From NCBI GenBank assembly GCA_023130215.1, contig JAGMAN010000115.1, positions 1 through 11,665 of the forward strand: a stretch of DNA of 11,665 bases, written 5' to 3'. A model generated the notes under the pieces. That model made no database searches. It was not told the DNA's origin and worked only from the letters and a program-made list of their open reading frames with translations. Numbering within the stretch: position 1 is the stretch's first letter; each line of letters begins with the position of its first letter. Below, one piece after another: positions 7,239 to 11,665 of the stretch. Origin of the DNA: a bacterium. GTDB lineage: Bacteria; NPL-UPA2; JAGMAN01. The position numbers and the translations under genes were made by a program.

Positions 7239-8359
7239 TCTATCCCATTAAGAACTAATCTGGCAACCTCGAAGGAGGCATCCGGCCTTGCCCACTCCCT
7301 GGCTCTTGACCGAAGCGAAGAGAGCTTAGCCGAATCTCTGAGGAGGTCGCCGACGATGCGAGCAACCTCAACGGCATCTTCAGCCCTCTGAGCTATCCCT
7401 CTTTCGGTTAAAAAGTGGCCGTTGCGCTCCTCCTGACCGGGAAGCGGGCAAAGAATAACCATAGCCAGTCCCTTAGCCAGCGCCTCAGCCGTAGTCATAC
7501 CACCGGGCTTGGTAATGATTATGTCGGAGGCTTCCATCAGCTCGTCAACATTTCCAACATAACCGAAAACATGGATGGGTTTCTTCATCCTCACTTTCTC
7601 TTCTTTCAATCTCTTCTCTAATGACTTATTCATCCCACTGACAACAACCACCTGGAAGTGAGAGTCCAGTTCGTCCAGGCAACGAATAGTTTCCCCTAAG
7701 GGACCAAATCCCTGCCCCCCTCCCATAATCAGTATGGTCGGTAGGTGCGGATTTAAGTTTAGCCTTTCCCTGAGTTCATTCCTATCCTGCCTTGACGCGA
7801 ATTTGGGATGGATGGGAATGCCGGTGATTTGTATCCTTTCTTTTTCTATCCCTCTCTCTACTAAGTCATTCTTGGACGCTTCGCTCGGGACAGCATAGAG
7901 ATTCACTTCCTCATACAGCCAATAGGTGTGAGCCATATAGTCGGTGACTACCCCTAATAGGCGAATATCCGTGCCCCTTCGCTCCTTATAGGTAGCCATT
8001 ACTCCACAGGGAAAGGCCTGGGTGCAGACAATGGTATCCGGAGAGAAACTGTTGACCAGCCTTTCCAGCTTAGCTGAACTTATTCTATTAATAATTCTGG
8101 TTGTCCTATTTGTCCTCCTAACAACTTTCGGATTGTCGTATAAGTAGTCCCATATTTCCGGCGTTCTTCTAAGCATGGCTAAGTAAATATTGCTTACTAC
8201 CCTATCAATCCGTGGGTTGGTATAGTCTAAGGAGTTGACTATAAGCGTCTCAACTTGAGGATCCAGCTCTTTGATCGCCTTCTCTATAGCAATGCTCGCA
8301 AGTTGATGGCCCGAGTTCTCGAACATATATAGAAGAAGTACTCTCCGGATACTCATCAT
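7232..8359 (-). CDS. GT28 glycosyltransferase, MGDG-synthase/UgtP-like
   Basis: Family members move a sugar from UDP-sugar to diacylglycerol, making mono- or polyglycosyl diacylglycerol on the inner face of the cytoplasmic membrane. The N-terminal half (about 6-180) matches the MGDG-synthase domain, with NSGHQLASIAIEKAI (16-30) and GVVTDYMAHTYW (137-148). The C-terminal half is MurG-like GT28, with the glycine-rich LIMGGGQGFGPLG (211-223), the UDP-sugar site TKPGGMTTAEAL (284-295) and PLPGQEERN (306-314). A TTG at 8362 is followed by ATG at 8359 and 8356; TAGG upstream fits either ATG, and I take 8359 (residue numbers above count from 8362). It is the first gene of the cluster, about 70 bases after a strong promoter. 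The donor sugar is not predictable here. Confidence 0.88.
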   Translation of the reverse strand: MMSIRRVLLLYMFENSGHQLASIAIEKAIKELDPQVETLIVNSLDYTNPRIDRVVSNIYLAMLRRTPEIWDYLYDNPKVVRRTNRTTRIINRISSAKLERLVNSFSPDTIVCTQAFPCGVMATYKERRGTDIRLLGVVTDYMAHTYWLYEEVNLYAVPSEASKNDLVERGIEKERIQITGIPIHPKFASRQDRNELRERLNLNPHLPTILIMGGGQGFGPLGETIRCLDELDSHFQVVVVSGMNKSLEKRLKEEKVRMKKPIHVFGYVGNVDELMEASDIIITKPGGMTTAEALAKGLAMVILCPLPGQEERNGHFLTERGIAQRAEDAVEVARIVGDLLRDSAKLSSLRSRAREWARPDASFEVARLVLNGIEC

Positions 8360-8437
8360 CAATGCCTATTTAAATAATCGCAGTCATTGAACAAAATTAA
8401 AAGGTCAATCTACCTTCAAAAAGCCGATTTCTGCTTG

Positions 8438-8466
8438 ATTATACTTTAATTCTCCTCATTATTCAA
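8438..8466 (-). promoter_or_regulatory. Promoter of the glycosyltransferase-to-lepB cluster
   Basis: On the minus strand TTGAAT (8466-8461), a 17-base spacer and a perfect TATAAT (8443-8438) form a strong sigma70-type promoter. The predicted mRNA start is near 8431, about 70 bases before the glycosyltransferase ATG. Confidence 0.72.
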
Positions 8467-8475
8467 GCTCACCTT

Positions 8476-8497
8476 TTAACGCTTCATTAACGCTTCA
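8476..8497 (-). promoter_or_regulatory. Tandem 11-bp direct repeat upstream of the -35, candidate activator site
   Basis: On the minus strand TGAAGCGTTAA occurs twice in tandem with no mismatch, ending 9 bases before the -35 box. A 7-base core (TGAAGCG) plus a 4-base AT spacer (TTAA), repeated once at 11-bp period, is the layout of sites bound by OmpR/PhoB-type response regulators. The core differs from the E. coli Pho box, so the regulator is unknown. Confidence 0.45.
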
Positions 8498-8527
8498 ATT
8501 CGTACAGATTTGCACTATTCGTTCAGA
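8498..8527. repeat. Direct repeat in the intergenic region
   Basis: ATTCGTACAGA (8498-8508) and ATTCGTTCAGA (8517-8527) match at 10 of 11 bases with a 19-base period. They lie beside the two other 11-bp repeat sets in the same spacer. No function is apparent. Confidence 0.5.
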
Positions 8528-8572
8528 GTATATTTTGTTAATCTGCATTGAATATCTTTTTTAGTCGTGACT

Positions 8573-8605
8573 TAATCACTACCTAATCACTACCTAATCA
8601 CTACC
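8573..8605. repeat. Three tandem copies of an 11-bp unit over the AlbA_2 gene stop
   Basis: TAATCACTACC is repeated exactly three times. The last copy contains the stop codon of the AlbA_2-type gene. Array length may vary between strains by slippage. The rest of the spacer (8363-8600) holds the cluster promoter and the other short repeats; I see no further gene and no terminator for the AlbA_2 gene. Confidence 0.8.
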
Positions 8606-10013
8606 TTTTTAATTTATAAATTGTTGCTCTACCTTTTCCTTCTTTTATTAATACACTTTTTCCGAGTAAATCATTAAGTTCCAAAAATGCTGTTTTATCG
8701 GAGACTTTGTTTAATTTCATATATACTTTCGTACTAATAACATCATTAGTTTTTAAATATTCAATTGCTTTTTTCTGACGGTCGTTTATTTCAAGGATGT
8801 GTAGTTTTTCTTTCTCAATTTCTTCTTCAAATGATTTTCCTGGGCCATGCAATACAACTGCAAATCCTCCGGAGTAGTTCTTGAATTCTGGCTCGGCCAA
8901 TTTATTCTCTCGCATCTCATTTACAATTCTATTCGTTCCTCTTCCCCATTGCTCAATGTATTTTATCAGGAATAATCTATCTGCAAGAAATCTATTTCTT
9001 GGGATTGATTTATGTTCCTTTTTCAAATCTGCCGGCTTTAATGGCGGTGGGAGTTCTCCTGGATTCCAGGCTTCAATTCTATCATCATATATTGAAAGAT
9101 GAATATCAGCATTAGAAAAGTAATCTCTATGTGCTAAGGCATTATTTAATACCTCTTCTAATGCCCTTAGAGGATATTCCCACTTGTCATAACGCCTATT
9201 AGCATCAAAGAATACTCCATGCCTTATATGTTCCATAATGAACTTCATTGCCTTTTCTCTTAATTCTGGTATTGTGCCGTCTAATATCTTCATATCAATA
9301 AAGTCCAACCCATCTGTCCCCTTGAATCGCCCTGCTCTGATTTTCACCTGCGGAAAGAATCCTTGTGGTTCTTTACCGAATAAGAGTATAGCGGTATTGG
9401 TCAATCTTTCACCCTCAGTCAATTTTAATCTTTTTAAACCTTCCTTTACAGAGACATCAGGGTCTACGTCATAATTTCTTTCTGCTTTTGCCGTTCGCAA
9501 AAACCAACTTAATTTTGCTCTATCTATATCTTTCAAAACTGCTTTTAGACAAATCCCTGTATCAAATTGTAGTTTGTCTTTATGTTTCTCTAATATTCTT
9601 CTTTCGTACTCGTCTTTACTCATTCTCACGGTAGATTTACCTATTCTTTTGTAAGGTCTGCCAAAGGCTAAAACTAATTTATCTGCGGATTCTTTCACAT
9701 CAATTACGATTATGTTCTTATTTTTTATCTTCTCAAGAGTAATGCGGGGTTGAACTTTGGGGTCTGTATTCTGCCCAATCTTATTTGTAAGTTCTTCAAT
9801 TGTCCCTTTCCCTATTTCAACACCTTTTACCTTACCTGATTCAGTAATGCCTATAAGGATTTTCCCGCCCTCTGTATTTGCAAAACCTGAAATCGTTTCT
9901 ATAATTTCTTTTGTCTGGGATAAAGAAGGTTTCCATTCTATCATCATGGATTCAGTTCCACAGTCGTTCTGCAACCTTTCCAAGTGTTTGTTAGAAACCA
10001 GGGGTTTATTCAT
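8601..10013 (-). CDS. AlbA_2-domain protein with divergent GHKL ATPase domain and C-terminal winged helix
   Basis: A 470-residue protein of the group often annotated as ATP-binding protein or putative transcriptional regulator (COG2865-like). The Schlafen-type AlbA_2 domain spans about 20-135, with ESMMIEWKPSLS, the FANTEGGKILIGITESG core and YKRIGKSTVRMS. The divergent ATPase domain follows at about 280-390: N-box EEVLNNALAHRDY (286-298), NPGELPPP (317-324) and the glycine box QWGRGTNRI (355-363). A winged-helix-like end spans about 410-470. Its role is unsettled; relatives occur in defence-associated and mobile regions. The gene is clearly more AT-rich than its neighbours and lies next to a tRNA, which suggests transfer. 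The ATG at 10013 has no good ribosome site and overlaps a possible small upstream ORF, so coupling is possible. Confidence 0.88.
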   Translation of the reverse strand: MNKPLVSNKHLERLQNDCGTESMMIEWKPSLSQTKEIIETISGFANTEGGKILIGITESGKVKGVEIGKGTIEELTNKIGQNTDPKVQPRITLEKIKNKNIIVIDVKESADKLVLAFGRPYKRIGKSTVRMSKDEYERRILEKHKDKLQFDTGICLKAVLKDIDRAKLSWFLRTAKAERNYDVDPDVSVKEGLKRLKLTEGERLTNTAILLFGKEPQGFFPQVKIRAGRFKGTDGLDFIDMKILDGTIPELREKAMKFIMEHIRHGVFFDANRRYDKWEYPLRALEEVLNNALAHRDYFSNADIHLSIYDDRIEAWNPGELPPPLKPADLKKEHKSIPRNRFLADRLFLIKYIEQWGRGTNRIVNEMRENKLAEPEFKNYSGGFAVVLHGPGKSFEEEIEKEKLHILEINDRQKKAIEYLKTNDVISTKVYMKLNKVSDKTAFLELNDLLGKSVLIKEGKGRATIYKLKR

Positions 10014-10095
10014 TTAGTGAACTCAGTATTTGCTTGACGTTCCTGTTTATCTCTCCCTCAAATTCTCTTGCCGATTTGTTTTTATCCTTTCTCAT
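10006..10095 (-). CDS. Possible 29-codon ORF overlapping the AlbA_2 gene start
   Basis: An ATG at 10095 opens a 29-residue frame (MRKDKNKSAREFEGEINRN..., ending SLNE) whose stop overlaps the next gene by 8 bp. The frame stays open upstream to the tRNA, so this may equally be the tail of an older, lost gene. Composition is charged and protein-like, with a weak GGA ahead of the ATG. I do not recognise it. Overlap with a gene that lacks its own ribosome site is the main argument for translation. Confidence 0.25.
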   Translation of the reverse strand: MRKDKNKSAREFEGEINRNVKQILSSLNE

Positions 10096-10128
10096 AGCTG
10101 TCCAAATTGCAACTTTTTGTTTAAGAAA

Positions 10129-10204
10129 TCGGGGCGAGCGGATTTGAACCGCTGACCCCTTGACCCCCAGTCAAGTGCGCTAAACCAGACTGCGCCACGC
10201 CCCG
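10129..10204 (-). tRNA. tRNA-Pro (anticodon GGG)
   Basis: Reads proline codons CCC/CCU. The acceptor stem CGGGGCG (10204-10198) pairs with CGCCCCG (10136-10130), and the discriminator is A at 10129. The anticodon arm is CTTGA-CTGGGGG-TCAAG with GGG at 10168-10166. The T arm GCGGTTCAAATCCGC is complete. CCA is not encoded (TTTC follows), so it must be added after transcription. It lies between the MerR-type gene and the AT-rich AlbA_2 gene. Confidence 0.95.
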
Positions 10205-10241
10205 ATACAAGAATGACTCGCCACCGGCAGGTAGAACACAA

Positions 10242-10297
10242 GAAAATTCCTCACTTCGTTCGTCATAACTTTTTTGCTGTATAGGAAAGGAATTTTC
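10242..10297. repeat. 10-bp inverted repeat downstream of the MerR-type gene
   Basis: GAAAATTCCT (10242-10251) and AGGAATTTTC (10288-10297) pair perfectly across 36 bases. On the minus strand the second arm runs into TTGTGTTCT, so it might act as a weak terminator for the MerR-type gene. It shares bases with a second inverted repeat, so the two hairpins exclude each other. Confidence 0.5.
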
Positions 10298-10329
10298 AGT
10301 AGTAAGGGAAGTTTTATGCTTTCCTATAC
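10279..10329. repeat. 11-bp perfect inverted repeat just after the MerR-type gene
   Basis: GTATAGGAAAG (10279-10289) and CTTTCCTATAC (10319-10329) pair perfectly across 29 bases, starting about 10 bases beyond the stop of the MerR-type gene. The remaining spacer to the tRNA (10205-10241) shows no gene and no convincing tRNA promoter. Confidence 0.65.
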
Positions 10330-10339
10330 CGTTAAAATC

Positions 10340-10675
10340 CTATTTTGATACCATCTTTAAGACTGACTGCAAGTCCTTTCCAGTCTGTCTCAGGGTTGAT
10401 ATTAACTCTCCCTCCTCTGGCTTCTCCCCTCCTTTTTCCTTCATCTTCTTCTTCGCTCCAGCGATGTTATATCGCTGATTATATAACAAATCCTTGACGT
10501 GCAGGATGGTCTCGATATCTTTTCTCCGGTAACTGCGCCGACCAGCCTTGTCCTTCTCAGGCTTTAAGCAACTGAATTCAGATTCCCAGTAGCGAAGCAC
10601 ATGCGGTCTTAGGCCAGCAATCTGACTAACTTCACCAATGGAAAAGTATAATTTGTCCGGTATCTGGGGAGACAT
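10340..10675 (-). CDS. MerR-family transcriptional regulator (short)
   Basis: DNA-binding protein with an N-terminal MerR winged helix: LYFSIGEVSQIAGLRPHVLRYWESEF, then RRSYRRKDIETILHVKDLLY, then NIAGAKKKMKE. The tail is short and basic, with no cysteine metal site and no ligand domain, so inducer binding is not evident. The frame is open to a TTG at 10711, but I start at the ATG at 10675 (ATG at 10678 is equally possible), just ahead of the conserved domain; this gives 111 residues. The -35 and -10 of a consensus promoter lie inside the longer frame, arguing against the TTG start. The same promoter puts the mRNA start at the ATG, so translation would be leaderless. Its target is unknown; HspR is considered less likely. 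Confidence 0.85.
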   Translation of the reverse strand: MSPQIPDKLYFSIGEVSQIAGLRPHVLRYWESEFSCLKPEKDKAGRRSYRRKDIETILHVKDLLYNQRYNIAGAKKKMKEKGGEKPEEGELISTLRQTGKDLQSVLKMVSK

Positions 10676-10682
10676 CATGCAG

Positions 10683-10711
10683 ATTATAACATTTCCTGGT
10701 AACCGTGGCAA
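10683..10711 (-). promoter_or_regulatory. Promoter of the MerR-type gene, leaderless arrangement
   Basis: On the minus strand TTGCCA (10711-10706), a 17-base spacer and TATAAT (10688-10683) match consensus at 11 of 12 positions. The expected mRNA start, 10675-10677, falls on the paired ATG codons at 10678 and 10675. No ribosome site is suitably placed before them. Confidence 0.65.
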
Positions 10712-10807
10712 GAAAAATTTTGACGATTAAAGATATGTTACAAGCAACAATTCTCCTTATTTGCTGGGAGAAATGAAGAGAATAATGGTGAAAAGGATGC
10801 CACCAAA

Positions 10808-11665
10808 TTAATCTTGCTCTAAAACATACTGAAATATAAGTGGTGCTGCAATACTGGCATCTGATTCTATTACAAATCTCGGCGTGTCAACTCCAAGTTT
10901 CTCCCAGGTAATCTTTTCATTAGGCATCGCACCGCTATAAGAACCATAAGAGGCGGTGCTATCACTTATCTGGCAAAAATATCCCCAGAGCTTACATCCT
11001 TGTTTCAAATCCTGTCTTATCAATGGCACGACGCATATAGCAAAATCTCCGGCAATACCACCACCTATCTGGAAAAAACCCATCGAAGCATCTTTCGTAT
11101 TCTCTAAATACCAGTCAACAAGATAATCCATCTGCTCCAAACCATCTTTTATAAAATCAAATCCTTTGAAGCGTCCCAATCTGTATCCTGCAACTACTTC
11201 ATTGCCCATGGTGGAATCTTCCCAACCAGGAGTGAAGATAGGTATATTCTTCTCGCAAGCAGCTAACACCCAGCTATCTTTTGGGTCAATTTCATAAGCT
11301 CCTTCCAATTCACCACTGCGTATAAGTTGATAAAAGTATTCGTAAGGAAAAAAACTCTCGCCTTTTTTATCTGCGTTTTCCCACAAGGGATGAAGTTTTT
11401 GTTCTAACCTTCTCATGGCTGCTTCTTCCGGAATGCAAGTATCTGTAACTCTATTAAGGTGTTTGTTTTTAAGTGCAAGCTCGTCATCAGGGGCAAGGTC
11501 TCTATAATGAGGAACCTGTTTATAATGCGTATGAGCTATCAGGTTAAATATATCCTCTTCAAGATTGGCACCTGTACAGCAAATTCCATGAATTTTATTC
11601 TTTCTTATCATCTCCCCAAGCGAAATCCCTATCTCGCCTGTGCTAAGCGCACCAGCCATAGCCAG
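10808..11665 (-). CDS. Deoxyhypusine-synthase-like protein, N-terminus beyond the window
   Basis: NAD-dependent aminobutyl-transferase family. In eukaryotes and archaea it modifies eIF5A/aIF5A, which bacteria lack; bacterial homologues have been linked to polyamine synthesis such as homospermidine. The frame is open through the right edge, reading LAMAGALSTGEIGISLGEMIR, so roughly 50-60 N-terminal residues are missing. Numbered from the Met at 11659: an NAD-site GICCTGANLEED (25-36), PGWEDSTMGNEVVAGYRLGRF (144-164), IGGGIAGDFAICVVPLIRQD (198-217) and the C-terminal SDSTASYGSYSGA (232-244). The segment aligned to the lysine loop of classical enzymes (GGGxxK in human) reads GGGIAGDF, without lysine, so classical chemistry is doubtful. 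The partner genes, if any, lie outside the window. Confidence 0.9.
   Translation of the reverse strand: MAMAGALSTGEIGISLGEMIRKNKIHGICCTGANLEEDIFNLIAHTHYKQVPHYRDLAPDDELALKNKHLNRVTDTCIPEEAAMRRLEQKLHPLWENADKKGESFFPYEYFYQLIRSGELEGAYEIDPKDSWVLAACEKNIPIFTPGWEDSTMGNEVVAGYRLGRFKGFDFIKDGLEQMDYLVDWYLENTKDASMGFFQIGGGIAGDFAICVVPLIRQDLKQGCKLWGYFCQISDSTASYGSYSGAMPNEKITWEKLGVDTPRFVIESDASIAAPLIFQYVLEQD

Noticed and set aside
8423-8432. Possible copy of the tRNA-Pro 3' end (CCGATTTCT) as an attachment site
   Set aside because: Only 9 bases match and in inverted orientation, which is expected by chance; no integrase gene is present.
10340-10675. Assignment of the MerR-type gene as HspR, the heat-shock repressor
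   Set aside because: The gene is far from dnaK and its sequence lacks clear HspR-specific features beyond the shared MerR domain.
10751-10772. Stem TTCTCC/GGAGAA as terminator of the deoxyhypusine-synthase-like gene
   Set aside because: The stem is only 6 bp with a 10-base loop, and the downstream sequence is only loosely T-rich.

Overview
The window looks like a chromosome segment of a Gram-negative-type bacterium, probably an anaerobe from a poorly sampled phylum. The evidence is a DnaK with the N-terminal insert typical of Gram-negative lineages, an LpxL/HtrB-type acyltransferase, a deoxyhypusine-synthase-like gene and several short palindromic repeats. I cannot name the taxon from sequence alone. 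Every supported gene lies on the minus strand, so transcription runs from high to low coordinates.

Right part (10000-11665). A deoxyhypusine-synthase-like gene runs off the right edge. It is followed by a small MerR-type regulator whose consensus promoter places the start of the mRNA at the start codon, so the gene is probably leaderless. Then come a spacer with two overlapping inverted repeats and tRNA-Pro(GGG). Downstream of the tRNA is an AT-rich, probably acquired gene for an AlbA_2/divergent-ATPase protein (8601-10013), preceded by a possible 29-codon overlapping ORF.

Centre (3875-8466). A sigma70-type promoter (8438-8466), with a tandem 11-bp direct repeat just upstream, drives a tight cluster: GT28 diacylglycerol glycosyltransferase-like gene, LpxL-family acyltransferase, hisI, phosphomannomutase/phosphoglucomutase and signal peptidase I. 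The first two genes overlap by 7 bp. hisI and the mutase abut or nearly abut, as do the mutase and lepB. The glycosyltransferase, acyltransferase and sugar-phosphate mutase together suggest cell-envelope glycolipid synthesis. hisI and lepB look like housekeeping passengers. The mutase gene carries an in-frame duplicated 24-bp palindromic repeat.

Left part (1-3871). A second, near-consensus promoter sits inside an inverted repeat at the lepB/grpE junction and drives grpE-dnaK, which overlap by 23 bp. A clear intrinsic terminator (1136-1167) ends this unit. dnaJ and hrcA are not adjacent. Just beyond the terminator lies an IS481-like insertion sequence with a complete-looking DDE transposase, cut by the left window edge.

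No CRISPR array, rRNA or prophage was seen. The best leads are the direct-repeat operator in front of the glycolipid cluster, the heat-shock promoter with a non-CIRCE inverted repeat, the repeat insertion in the mutase, the lysine-less deoxyhypusine-synthase homologue and the leaderless MerR gene.
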